The translations under genes and the position numbers were made by a program. A DNA stretch of 64,000 bases, taken from Pochonia chlamydosporia 170. Lineage: Eukaryota; Ascomycota; Sordariomycetes; Hypocreales; Clavicipitaceae. The stretch is taken from assembly GCF_001653235.2 (NCBI RefSeq), contig NC_035792.1:62001-126000 (forward strand). The letters are read 5' to 3'. Shown piece by piece: positions 34,953 through 45,768 of this stretch (positions are counted from its first letter, which is position 1; every line of letters begins with the position of its first letter). Below the pieces are notes generated by a model that saw nothing but the letters and a program-made list of their open reading frames with translations, did not search any database and had not been told where the DNA came from.

Positions 34953-37927
34953 GACAGTCTTTAATCGGACGCACCCAAATCTCTATTCGGACGCACCCCC
35001 CCACATTCAGCCACAGCAGTCTCCGATAATGTCCCGGTCAAATTTGCTGCAAGTGATATCTCCAGTATTTCCACCATACCAACAACTACTTACAGTGCCT
35101 GAGTAGTACTTTGCTACCACACCAGGGTGACTTCCTACCTTAATCCGTTGCAACTACAATGCTATCACCAACCTTTTCCTTTTCCTTCCACTTTTTCTGT
35201 CCCTTCGCAAGCAAAATCTTCGTTATTTTATGGTCCTCCTCTACATCTGGAGAATGATGCTGTTTAGCTGGATTATTCCCGCCCCTGTGTCCCTTTGCCT
35301 GTTGACGAGTATCTCGAGTTGTGACTCTAGCAGAAACTTTACTCCGTTTTCGCCGAGGCTGTTGTTGGTCTGGTAGGTCGGCTGCGTCTTCCTCGTCAAG
35401 AGTTGACCCTAGCTCGAATTGAGAGTAGTTCCGACGTGCTGACCTCTTAACGCCACTTCGTGTTGACCCTTGAGGCGCAAGTTGATGATCGGGAATCGCA
35501 CGTTCGTTGCCAAATGGTTCGCCATTTTGTGGTCGTCCCTTGGGTATTCCCATCGGAGGACGCTGTACCTGAAGAAGAGGATCGTCAATTTCTCGAGATC
35601 GTTTGATGTGCCAAAATGGATCCAAGTCTTCCCTCTTCAGTGGCTTATCTTGATCAGCTAACCTGAGGAGCATGTGAGCACAAGGCAAGCCGTATTGAGC
35701 CTTAGTAGAGCCTGTACACGCTAGTAAAGGCTTCTTGGAGATCTGGCCTGATTCCATAAGCCTGTGGATCTCGTTGAGTTGGTCTAGTGCCCAACGAGTG
35801 ACACTTAAAGGCAGCTGGCCAAGCCACTCTCTTCCTGAGAACTGGTTCCGAATGGTGGTGTTTGCTTGTTGTATTTTGTCTTTATATAGCAGACGTTTAT
35901 CCACTGTCTGACTAGCTGTGGCCTCTTCGACATCAGGGAGGTCGGACCGAAGGGATAGGTTGTAGGTCTTCAGAGAATGATGGTTTGACTCGGCCGGTGC
36001 TGTCGTAATCAAACCGAAGTTCCGATAATGGCGAGTATAGCAGCATGCCCATTCTTTCTTCAAAGGTAAATATGTGCTCTTGAGATAACTCAGAATGTGC
36101 TCCTGGTGTTCAAAGGTCTCTTGAAGTTGCCGCCATGCTTGATTGAACTCGTCCTCCGATCTGCTAAATACCATATGTCTCCAGAGGAGGTACAGACCAG
36201 CTCGAGTTTTTAATACTCGTTTGGGAACAGCGCCAAGTTTGGAATCCTTCATATCTTTAACATTGACATTCCCACGTTCCATCTCTTGAATGTCAGCAGT
36301 ATCTGCATTGTCACTATCGCTATCTGTCTCAGAGCCATCGGTTTTCTTCCACCACTTCTTAATAGATAAGACCACATTGCTGTTGATATGGAAGACACAT
36401 AGCTGAAGTTGCGCATTAGGAAATATTTGCCGTGCTGCAGCACGCAGCTGGTCGTCCTTATCCGTGATAATAACTTTTGGCGGCGCGATGTTGCCTGCTT
36501 GTTGGAATCTCGACAGCTGTTGGAGGAACCACTCATAAGTAGCAACTTGTTCGTTATTAAGAAGGCCATAACAAATTGGCATGGACGTCTTCTCCGACGA
36601 TACAGTTACGACAGTAACCAAAGGCATTTTATAGCAGTTGGTCTTATATGTAGCGTCAATCTGGAGACATGACGAGAATTGTTGCCACATCTTTCCCCCT
36701 TTATGATAAGCCCAAGCGGCATTTCGAAAACGGAACTCATCATGAATCCAGTCTAAGCCCCATATCCAGACTCTCTTCGACTCAGAGAGCGTCCGTACAA
36801 AGTCATTGGCGGGGCCGTAGCCTTGACGTTTGGCTTGGTTGACTTTCCATCGCCAGTTATATATATCTGTCCTGCGAATAGCAATCTGAGGCCACTTTTG
36901 GCACAGTTGCTTATGAACGGATCGAGAAGAGATCGTCTTGTCAAGACAAAGATCTTTCAGGAGGTTCATTTGTTCGTCTGTTAACTTTCTCCATTGGTAG
37001 TGCTCGGTGAGGCCTTGTGATGGCCCGTGGTCTCGATGAAGGGAGCTGACAACTCTCATGGACCATTCGTAGTTGTTGGCATGGAGGGACTGAACGATAA
37101 CTTTGAACGGGCAGTTGGCGGCCAACTTCGTTGTATTCGTGTTCCGTATTTTGGCGATTGACTCTCTGGGCTTATAATACCGACTCTTATCACAGACAAG
37201 CTCACATTTTATTGTTCTAGTCTTCGCCTTATTCTTTTGACTTCGTATCGTGATGAGGCCCATCCGATTCTGAACACAAAACTCCTTTAGGCTGTCGAGG
37301 AGCAACTCAAGAGACTCATAAGTTGTTGTTAGAAGAGGAGAGTCCGATGGAAAGACCGCCTCCCATGGTTCACCATTCCAATCCTCAGATTCATCGATCT
37401 CGTTACATTCATCGGAGTCACTAATAGATTCATCTGCTGAGTCGACAGGTAGCGTTTCAGACGGTTCGGGGAAGCCTGGAGGGTGCGCCATAGCCAGCAT
37501 TAGAAGAGTCTTATCGACGGCTTGTAAAGCTATTGTATTCAATACACTGCGAATTAACATATTTGTCTTAACAGGATTTTATGGCTATATGCAGATTGGC
37601 GCTTCTGTTCAAGATCTAGGACTTCTGCATGTCTCGAAGTCCTAGCATCTAGACCGCAGTCCTGTAAGAACTACTGGGACGCTTGCTACCCACTGACAAC
37701 TGACAGTCGGTGGTTTAGAAGTCAAAGAGGAATTTCTATCACCTCAATAATGCTTAATTGGTTAGTTTTAAGAATGGCGACAATGACAACCAACACTGAA
37801 CAGTTTCGACGTCGGTTGCTTCAGTCCGCGAAGTCGGAGGCTATGTGGCTTAAGGTACCTTAGGTGTGGCTGAATGTGGGGGGGTGCGTCCGAATAGAGA
37901 TTTGGGTGCGTCCGATTAAAGACTGTC
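34953..37927 (-). mobile_element. MULE1, structurally complete
   Basis: About 63 bp of perfect inverted termini (34953-35015 and 37865-37927) starting GACAGTCTTTAATCGGACGC, flanked by the 8-bp duplication ATCAAAAA (34945-34952 and 37928-37935). It holds one long intact transposase ORF. Identity of the termini and an undamaged ORF point to a recent insertion. CGGACGCACCC occurs twice in each terminus, 22 bp apart. Confidence 0.93.
35140..37560 (-). CDS. MULE1 transposase, intact
   Basis: Single-exon 806-residue Mutator-like transposase; catalyses cut-and-paste movement of the surrounding element. Order: acidic N-terminus, FAR1/WRKY-like DNA-binding region (about 75-190, with CELVCDKSRYY), DDE core with CLQIDATYKTN near residue 300, VIITDKDDQLRAA near 365 and LQLCVFHIN, then the SWIM-type zinc finger (GLPCAHMLLRLAD near 627) and a basic tail rich in Arg/Lys. 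ATG at 37560 is the first in frame. No frameshift or stop is seen. It is similar in size and layout to the MULE2 transposase but clearly a different family. Confidence 0.92.
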   Translation of the reverse strand: MLIRSVLNTIALQAVDKTLLMLAMAHPPGFPEPSETLPVDSADESISDSDECNEIDESEDWNGEPWEAVFPSDSPLLTTTYESLELLLDSLKEFCVQNRMGLITIRSQKNKAKTRTIKCELVCDKSRYYKPRESIAKIRNTNTTKLAANCPFKVIVQSLHANNYEWSMRVVSSLHRDHGPSQGLTEHYQWRKLTDEQMNLLKDLCLDKTISSRSVHKQLCQKWPQIAIRRTDIYNWRWKVNQAKRQGYGPANDFVRTLSESKRVWIWGLDWIHDEFRFRNAAWAYHKGGKMWQQFSSCLQIDATYKTNCYKMPLVTVVTVSSEKTSMPICYGLLNNEQVATYEWFLQQLSRFQQAGNIAPPKVIITDKDDQLRAAARQIFPNAQLQLCVFHINSNVVLSIKKWWKKTDGSETDSDSDNADTADIQEMERGNVNVKDMKDSKLGAVPKRVLKTRAGLYLLWRHMVFSRSEDEFNQAWRQLQETFEHQEHILSYLKSTYLPLKKEWACCYTRHYRNFGLITTAPAESNHHSLKTYNLSLRSDLPDVEEATASQTVDKRLLYKDKIQQANTTIRNQFSGREWLGQLPLSVTRWALDQLNEIHRLMESGQISKKPLLACTGSTKAQYGLPCAHMLLRLADQDKPLKREDLDPFWHIKRSREIDDPLLQVQRPPMGIPKGRPQNGEPFGNERAIPDHQLAPQGSTRSGVKRSARRNYSQFELGSTLDEEDAADLPDQQQPRRKRSKVSARVTTRDTRQQAKGHRGGNNPAKQHHSPDVEEDHKITKILLAKGQKKWKEKEKVGDSIVVATD

Positions 37928-40040
37928 ATCAAAAATGCCATGGCTGCATGGCAGGCCGTATTGGTGCTCAAAGTTGCCCGTGCAAGGGCGTAGCGGTTTG
38001 GGCTCGCGCTGATCAGGCAGGGCGGCGAGGGCAAAGCGATACTGCTTGGCAATAAGGTCAATGGCCTGATATGTGATCTGGAGGTTAAGCTTGCCAAGCC
38101 ATGCCTGCTTGAGGTACTTATCACGCTGACGCTGAATCTGTCTCGCAGCCTCTTGATGATAGGACCGGGACTTGTTATCAATCATCGTGACAAGAGCCTG
38201 GTGGAGGTAAAGGAGGTCTCCCGTGCCAGTCACAAGGTGAGACTTGACGTCTGCATGTGCGGTCTCCGTAGGGCTATTGACCCTTTGACCAAAGTTTCGA
38301 TAGCGGTCGATGTAACATTTCACCCACTGCTTGCGCCACGGCATATATTCCTGTTGGATATATCGCAGGATATGTCGTTGCTGCCTGCCGAAGGTTTCGA
38401 CAAAGGACTTCCACGAGTTCTTGAACGTATCGTGATCAACGGCATAGACCACAGCTCGGAAGGCTTTGAACATCCCCTCACGGCTGTAGTCATCAGAGGG
38501 GTTCGCAAGCCCCTCCTCTGCCTCGTCTTGCACACTGCCCCTAGCGGTGACATCAAGATCTAGCTCTGGCTGGAGCTGGTCGGTATTCTTGTCGTTTAGG
38601 TCAACGGAAAGGGCGTTTACGTTATTATCAGACTTAACACTAATATCGTCATCATCGTCGCCCTCGGTGCCCTTCCAGCGAGCGTTAATTTTAGCTCGGA
38701 CGTTCGCCAAGATGTGATATACGCATAGCTGCTGTTGGGCACCTGGAAAGGTGCTCATGAGGGCTGTGCGGAGAGCCTGTTCCTTGTCGGTGATTATAAC
38801 CTCTGGCGTGTCAGCCCCAATGTCGATGCGAAGCTCGTCAAGTCGGTCACATAACCACTGGAAGTGGTGCTCCTTTTCGCCGTTTATAAGGCCGAATGCG
38901 AAGTTAGCCAGGGACTTCTGATCCGTTACACCGGTGGCTTGAAATAGATGTAACCTAAAGCGGTTGGTCTTGTACGTGTTGTCTAAACCGAGCACCTCCG
39001 GAAACTTCTTCCACATTGTGCGGCACCAGTCGTAAGTCCAAAAGACGGCACAGACGCGGTCATCTTCGTCGCGCAAGGTTCTGACTCTAATACCCCCGCT
39101 CTCAAGCTCCTTGACGAAGGCTTGGGTAGCTGTAAGGCCGTTAAGTCGCTCGCGTTTGATGGCTTGACGATCATTGTAGATATCTCGTGTGCGAAAATAG
39201 TGATAGCCTGGGCTGTCGGCTTTTCTAACAATGCTAACCATCTCGCGGGCCCTAATGCCATTCTCGTTGGCTAGCTCTCGCTCCTTTTGTTGCTGAGCAA
39301 CCGTGCGGCGGCGATAGACAATGTGCGCCGATGGATCAAGGGACTGTCCGTGGTTATGCTGGCCATGAACTACCGTATACGTCCACTTCTTGGTAGACGA
39401 TTTGGTGGCCTTGGCCGTGATTTTGACGGGACAATCAAGCTTCTGTGATGACGGCTTCCTGAGTCCCGAGCTTTGTGACATCCGTCGTGGGCCGCGGTCG
39501 CACTTAAAGACGATGTAGCTTGGCTGGATGATGCCCCCGATATCTCGCCTTGAGGAGCTGGAGGCTTTCACTATTGCGGAGCCATTAGAAAGATGGAAGT
39601 TGCGGAGGAAGGCAAACAGGTCATCGTACGTGTCAAAGAGTGGCGATGGTGGTAGTGGTGGGATCGTAGCCCCAGTGTAGTCATCGTCTGTTGGGTCATT
39701 GGCGTCAGCAGCAGCGGTGGCCGTAGTGGTCCGGCCTGGCGAGGGACTTAGTGCGTTGAGAAGGCGGCATATGTCCATCTTGACAGGCGTGGTGAAATGA
39801 TGTATCAGCGGACGTCACGATTGTGTGGTAGGGTTAACGGCTTCTATTTATGCGTAGAGAGAGATTGACGATCCTCGATTTAGCTGTTTACCTTTTCCTC
39901 ATTCGGTTGCATTGGAATTGACTGTCGCAGGCTGATCGCACAGGATTGGGCTATGGTGGCCAGCGCGGGGTGGGTGAGTCAAAAGTGAGACACATATCTG
40001 TGCAAATAGAGATTTGTATCTGTGCGAATAGCACTGCTCA

Positions 40041-40582
40041 AGTTCGTGTAGCACATTTAGTAAGTCGTCGCGGGCACGCTCGTGGGTGACCGCATAGCGC
40101 CTTTTTATGAAGTCATAGGCCTTTTTAGCGTCTGCAAATTCTTCGATCTCAATCTTGATGCCTTCACAGACCCAGGAATCAAGCAATTTGCCCGCAAGTT
40201 TCATCTTTTCCTTGGCCTTTTCATATTCCTTGAGTTCAATCTGCCATCGAAGGCTGTCGTTGGTTGACACCATGGCCTGGGTATCATATATATCTGCGTC
40301 ACCTTCAGTCGAAGGAGTGGTGGTCTGGGCCTGAGCTGACATAGCTCGGGTGAGACGACGTGTGTCAATTCCGACGGGTTTCTCAAAATAGTCTTCCTTC
40401 CTAGGCTTCGAAGGAACCATTTCTTCGCCAGTGAGATATTCAAAGATATCATTCGTTCTGGCCGCGCGCTCAAATTCACGTTTCCAACTAACGAAGTTGG
40501 TTTTGCCTTCGAGCTTGCGGCTATCTTTGACTTCGTCCATCTTGGAGTGAGTCGTGTCTGTGGTCTGGGGGCTGTTGACCAC
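40041..40582 (-). pseudogene. Ty1/copia gag fragment
   Basis: N-terminal part of a copia-type Gag: KLEGKTNFVSWKREFERAA, FEYLTGEE, then DSWVCEGIKIEIEEFADAKKAYDFIKRRY. It starts at the ATG at 40582 and is cut off by the MULE2 terminus after LLNVLHEL. No protease, integrase or reverse transcriptase remains. Confidence 0.8.
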
Positions 40583-40856
40583 TTGTTTTAATTCAAAGCA
40601 AAAAAGAGGCTCATAACCAGTTGGAAGCTCTGAGCTAAGAACAAGTGTGTTTCTATTCTCTATCTATGAGGAGAACACAACTACTTATAGTTGTGATATC
40701 CCCTCCATCTGCCTAATGCCATACGGCGCTACTGACTGCCTGCCTGGCAGGCAGTCTCCCAGTGGCGCTCCTGCCTACAGGCAGATATACGTGATCATGG
40801 GATTCAACTCCGCTTCCCATATGGGCTTGGCCGCGCCCGCGGTGTTAAATAAAAGG
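40583..40856. other. possible remnant of copia 5' leader/LTR
   Basis: This lies upstream of the gag fragment (minus orientation), where the leader and LTR should be. It contains a palindrome-rich stretch (CTGCCTGCCTGGCAGGCAG) and no ORF. LTR boundaries could not be set. Confidence 0.35.
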
Positions 40857-41624
40857 GAATGTAATGTAATGTAATTTATTTACGCCCGGAGGGATTATCC
40901 CTAGAGGGCCAAAACGATGCACTATTCCGTCAATCTGCCCTGTAAGCTAAACACCTAAAGCCCGACAATGGTTTCCTTCCTAAGCACCTGCAGCCTCATT
41001 TCGCCAACTGACTGTCCTGCCCTGAGGTCATTCCCTCCGAGTGCCCAGCATCCCATCGTCGGCAGCTGGAGCTCGGTCGGTCAGTGCAAGGCTGCAAGAC
41101 TAGGATATTACGCGCTGATTCCAGTCCACTTGTCCAACTCATCGCAGGTTTACCTGTTCAAATGTCCGCATCCAGCCTTCCTGTTGCCATTGCAAACTTG
41201 ATCGTTGTTCGGACTGCCGCCATGTCTGGCTTCCATCCCTCGCCATCCGATCCAGACTTGCCTCCCAAGAAGAAAGACAAGTTGCCCATCTTGGTCCGCT
41301 TGTATCGTATTAAGCCTTCCCTTTCCGAATTCCACCGTCTGCACCGAAAGAGGAAATGCTCGACTGTCTCTGCTGCTTGGCCGCAGCTGCATTGGTCCGT
41401 CCCACAGCCCTGATGCTGTGCAGGTATCTGTTGAGCCGGCACTTTCCTGTTCGTAGCTGTATCAGTATCCTGGACTCCTTGGCATTCAGAGCATCATAGA
41501 TGGCCCGCGTGTGCTGGCCCGGAAGCGCTGTGTCTATACGTTGCGAATACCGTCCTACCCCGATGGGTATCTTTTGCCGCTGCTGTTGCTGTTGGCCGAG
41601 CAGCAGTCTGGTTCTCGTATTGAT
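40857..41624 (-). mobile_element. LINE 3' end, inverted copy
   Basis: Minus-strand LINE 3' end: CCHC-like region CGQAAETVEHFLFRCRRW (41158-41442), a 3' untranslated stretch and a tail of ATTAC pentamers at 40860-40880. It matches the plus-strand copy at 46.3-46.98 kb. It is truncated at 41624 by the MULE3 terminus and is decayed by frameshifts. Confidence 0.75.
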
Positions 41625-44600
41625 AGGGACGCCGCACCACTTTGATACGGACGCCGCATCCTTAGGGACGCCGCACTTTTAGCGCTCCTCATTGGCCAAA
41701 CTCAACCCTGTTAGTGCTGGTCGTACCCACCAAATTCTGCCAGAAGTCTGCCACCTCTGACCAGTTGGAAAGCTACGACAACATCCACAACTTCAACAAC
41801 CACTGGTTCGCGTCGCGTCGTGTCCTGCTCTAAGCACAATTCACCATACAGCCCACAATGCCTTCGCCAATTACGAATGCCGCCAATATAAGCCGTCGTC
41901 GAGGTCCAGTCAGCCTAACCAATCTCCCTACACTGACGGAATCCCGACCGTTGTCGAGCGCCTCGGACCAGTCAAGTAGTACCACCACCAGCCTCGAATT
42001 CTGCCAGTACGGTTCGGAATGTGTGGGCGGTGTGCCCCCAGGATGACTCGACCAGTATTTCGTCTCCTGCCTGGGCTTCACGATTCAACCGGAAAGGACA
42101 TCCCAGGTGTTCGGTGGCGGAAATCGGACATATATCTCCGAAACGACTATCGCACTTCGGAGTATCAACCAAGCCAGCAGTTACAGCACGTTGATACGTT
42201 GATACCAGACCCAGCCAAGACCATAGGAGAGGAGCCGTGTACCAATCGACAGAACCAAGACGAGCAGATAACGCAGGCTATAACAAAGCTGACGGCCATT
42301 CCGACTGCGTTGGGGTTGGCTCGCCAGCTTGCAGGAGCCGATCGACACCTCGCCTCTGCTCTTTCCTTATCTCACGGAAAGGAGCGCACATGGGCTAATG
42401 AAAGGCATCGGCTGCAGGAAGAAGCGGGTGTATCACAACTAGCCAGGGGCCCTGATCAAATCCCTTTGCCACCAAACGTCCCTAGCCAGGTTGACGTACC
42501 GTCAGAACAGCATGACTTGTCCGATGCAAGTTCGGGATCCCAAACTGACGAAATACCAAACCCACCAATCCCCGGGAATCCAGCTCCGTCTGTTGACTCG
42601 CTTCTTACTCAAGTAAACCATTTTGCGAAAGCACATGGTTTTGGGGCCGTCAAGGCCAACGGCATGGTTCGACCGGGACAACGAAGTCGATACATTTTCC
42701 AATGTGATCGATATGGGACTCCACGGCCAGGAAGGGGCGCCGGTCTTCGGAAGCGAAAATCTCGAAAGCTGGGGTGCCTGTGGAAGATTATCGCTGAGGC
42801 CTTGCCACAGAACAACTTCCAATGGACTCTGCGGCACTTTCCAGAATTGCAGCACCACCAACACAACCACAGGCGTAGCGCTGATGCCGCCGCTCACCCT
42901 GTCCATAGGCGGTTAACTAGTCTGGTGAAGGCGACCATTCAGTCTACCAGTCGGCGGGTGGGCATTCGTGCACGAGACATTGGTGGCATCGTCCGAGATC
43001 ACTTCCCAGATTCAGTTTATGTGCCGAGGGATATTTATAATGCTAGGGCTCGGATTAATAGAGAAAATTTGGGTTGTTACAGTTCTACGGCTGCACTAAT
43101 CAGGTTGTTTGACGAGAAGGGGATACCTTACATTGCGGAGTGGGACAGAGATGAGCCGGACCGTCTGGTGGGGCTGGTATGGACGTTCCCTTACTGTCTC
43201 CGGATGTGGAAGCGGTTCTCTGAGGTCATTAGTTTCGACAACACATACAACACCAACCGTTTTAAGTTGCCCCTTTTCCAAGTTACGGGGCAAACCTGCT
43301 TGGGTACTGTCTTTAACGCCGCATTTGGGTTGATCGACAACGAGAGGCTTGAAGGGTTCCAGTTCCTTGCTAAGGGTGTACGTGCGCTGCTCAGCCGCGA
43401 CGGCATCCGGACTCCCGATGTTGTTATCACCGACTTTGACAAACAGATGAAGCTGGCCCTTGGGGGTGAGTTTGCCGAAGCCCAACAGCAGATATGCATC
43501 CATCATATCAACTCAAATGTAATGCTGCAGTCCAAACGGAGGTGGGTGTATGCTACGAGGGATAGAGTCGCCAGCGAAGAGGGTGGTTCAGGTTCAGACG
43601 AGCACGATGCAGACCTCAACGACCGCGATTGGCAGGCAGTACAGGAATCTGAAAGACAAGAAGAGCCGATTACTCGAGACAACTCGCCGCAATCTGTAAC
43701 CCACGATTACAACGGAGTGCTCATGCTGTGGAGACTTGTGGTGTTTGCTGAGACGGAAGAGGATCACGAGAAGGCCTGGGAATGCCTCTGCACACAATTC
43801 AGTGACCAGAAGGCGATTCTTGCGTATCTCTATAGTACATACATGCCTGTGAGAGAGCAGTGGGCTCGGTGCTTCATCCGGAAGTACCCCCCTCCCGCCC
43901 CCCGCCCGGTAGCAACTTCGGCATTCGAGTGACCTCTGGCACGGAGGCCGGCAACAACAATGTCAAGAGCTATCTCCTGAATGGCATGAGCCATTTGTAT
44001 CGGCTGGTCGAGGCAATCCAAGGCATGCTAGAAGACCAAGAGAGGGAGTTTCGTCAAGCTTGTGCCCAGGACGAGGTGCTGACGGCGCGAGAGCACCTAG
44101 GGCGTGGCTCGGAGTATCTTGGCGACATTCCTCATGTTGTGTCTCAGAAAGGACTTTCTATGATGACCCGGGAGTACCGCAAGGCACTCAAAGGCATCCC
44201 GAGCCCGTCTAATCCGTGGCCGGATGCCATTACAACGTGCAACGACGATTGCAATGTGTCTATTGAGCTCGGGATCCCTTGCCATCACACGCTCTATCGG
44301 AAGCTCGTGACTGCTGTGCCTCTGACTAAGTGGGATATACACTCGCGGTGGCATCTGCGAGAGCCTGTAACCCGCGACGTATACCGCCGCATATTGGACC
44401 CAAAGATTGCCACCAATCTTCGTGGACGGCCCAAAAACAAGCCCCAGCCTATCCCGACAAGTATGGCAGTTGGATCCAGTAGGCAAACTGCGAGCCGTCG
44501 AGTTTCTGGCACTCAGCCTCAGAGCAGTCGGTCACAGCACCGTGGCCAATCATGTGGAGGTCGAAGTAAGTCGACTTTGGCCGGCTGCCCATCCGACACG

Positions 44601-45768
44601 ATCCAGAAGCCAAAGGATCCGCCAAGCCAAGGAAGTACACTACCTCTCAGGTCTGGGAAGACGACTGGAGTACGGGCAAGCGGACAGAGGACACAGCCAA
44701 GCGTGCGAAGACGACGGTGTCAATGGGAACTATCTAGTGCCGGGACGGCAATTCCTTCAGCCCAAACGAGGTCTGCAACAGCCGAAACTGGTACACGGGC
44801 TCCAAGCAGATGCAGTAAATGTCATGTGGTTGGCCATAGAAAGTCCTCGAAGACATGCCTTTTGAGGTACCCGGAATTGCCCTCGCAATCACTCTTTGCT
44901 TCCGAACCAGCTTCACAGTCAGCCGCATTACTGGATTCAACCGTAAATCCAAAGGGGGACCCAAATTCGCATTCGATGACGGCTGTAACACTACCTCAAC
45001 CCATTGCTACAGCTGCGCCCCAGCTACCCACGTCACCTGTTCTTACGACCACGCGTTCGCACAGTCCGCATCCATGTTCACCGCCCAGGTACGATTCCCC
45101 ACGAGCTATCTATCTGAGATACGTTGCTGCAAGGAGCGCCTGGTATGCGGCCCAACCCCGTGGGAGTGTTAAAACCAACCAGGAATACCGTAGGGCAATG
45201 GGACTCCCGTTACGGTATGACCGAACAAGTTATGCGTGGTGTTTGGACGACGAGCAGATGTCAAGGCTCTGTACAACTACAACGGGTAAGAGGGAATGGA
45301 CTAAAGAAGAGATGATGGCTTATCTGGACTGGACCAAGGCGGGAAATGGCCACACCACGGAGCAGGTCGTTGCGGAGACTGCAGGCAATGAGACTCCGAG
45401 GAGCAAGGGAAGAGGCGAAAGAAATGCCAAGGAACAAGATGCCCTATACTCGGCGGGGAGGGAGGAACAGTGCATTGTAGTCAAGCTGTAGCGCAGAGGA
45501 AAGAAAAAAAAGAATGAGCTGAATTGCCCGAACGCACTAGATTTTGGTGAAAACATGCGCGAGCTGAGTCGTGACACCTTGGGAGGGAGTCCCAACATTG
45601 ACAACCATCAACCAGTTGCTCCACTGTTAAGGCCTGGTGTAGCACATTGTCTTCACCGCCTTGTGGGGGCTGGTTGACTGACTAGTTGAGTCTGGGGCCA
45701 ATGAGGAGCGCTAAAAGTGCGGCGTCCCTAAGGATGCGGCGTCCGTATCAAAGTGGTGCGGCGTCCCT
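41625..45768 (+). mobile_element. MULE3 element
   Basis: About 72 bp of perfect inverted termini beginning AGGGACGCCGCACCACTTTG at 41625 and ending at 45768. Each terminus carries GGACGCCGCA three times, the first two 22 bp apart. Flanks are LINE 3' ends in opposite orientations and do not give a target duplication. It contains one transposase gene broken by a C-rich insertion. Confidence 0.88.
42019..45491 (+). pseudogene. MULE3 transposase, broken by C-rich insertion
   Basis: Mutator-like transposase in two frames, 42019-43932 and continuing to 45491. The first part has the FAR1-like DNA-binding region and DDE core (SFDNTYNTNRFKLP near residue 407, VVITDFDKQMKLAL near 469, QQICIHHINSNV). 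After CFIRKY at about 43887 a roughly 26-nt C-rich string replaces the usual single codon before NFGIRVTSGTEAGNNNVK, shifting the frame. The second part carries the Cys/His SWIM-like motif (LGIPCHHTLY), an Arg/Lys/Ser-rich region and a zinc knuckle (CSKCHVVGHRKSSKTC). Inactive as it stands. Confidence 0.82.

Larger units (their letters stand above)
34316..39778 (-). pseudogene. MULE2 transposase, split by MULE1 insertion
   Basis: The first part runs 39778-37928 and the second 34944-34876, then intron 34875-34826 (GTACGT donor, TACTAG acceptor) and a last exon 34825-34316. Ignoring MULE1 and one copy of its 8-bp duplication, the frame is unbroken for 809 codons, so the gene was intact at insertion. 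Features: FAR1-like N-terminal DNA-binding region, MULE DDE core with LDNTYKTN near residue 266 and VIITDKEQAL near 326, SWIM-type zinc finger (YGLPCSH near 611, exactly where the insertion lies), and a C-terminal basic/Ser-rich tail encoded by the last exon. Family: Mutator-like transposases. Confidence 0.85.
33913..40040 (-). mobile_element. MULE2, with MULE1 nested inside
   Basis: 68-bp perfect inverted termini at 33913-33980 and 39973-40040, starting TGAGCAGTGCTATTCGCACA. Removing MULE1 and one target duplication leaves about 3.1 kb with one two-exon transposase gene. The flanks do not match each other (LINE at left, copia gag at right), so no target duplication survives. The termini contain GCACAGATA twice, 22 bp apart. 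Confidence 0.88.

Noticed and set aside
33904..40049. Target-site duplication for MULE2
   Set aside because: The left and right flanks do not match and belong to different elements (LINE and copia gag).
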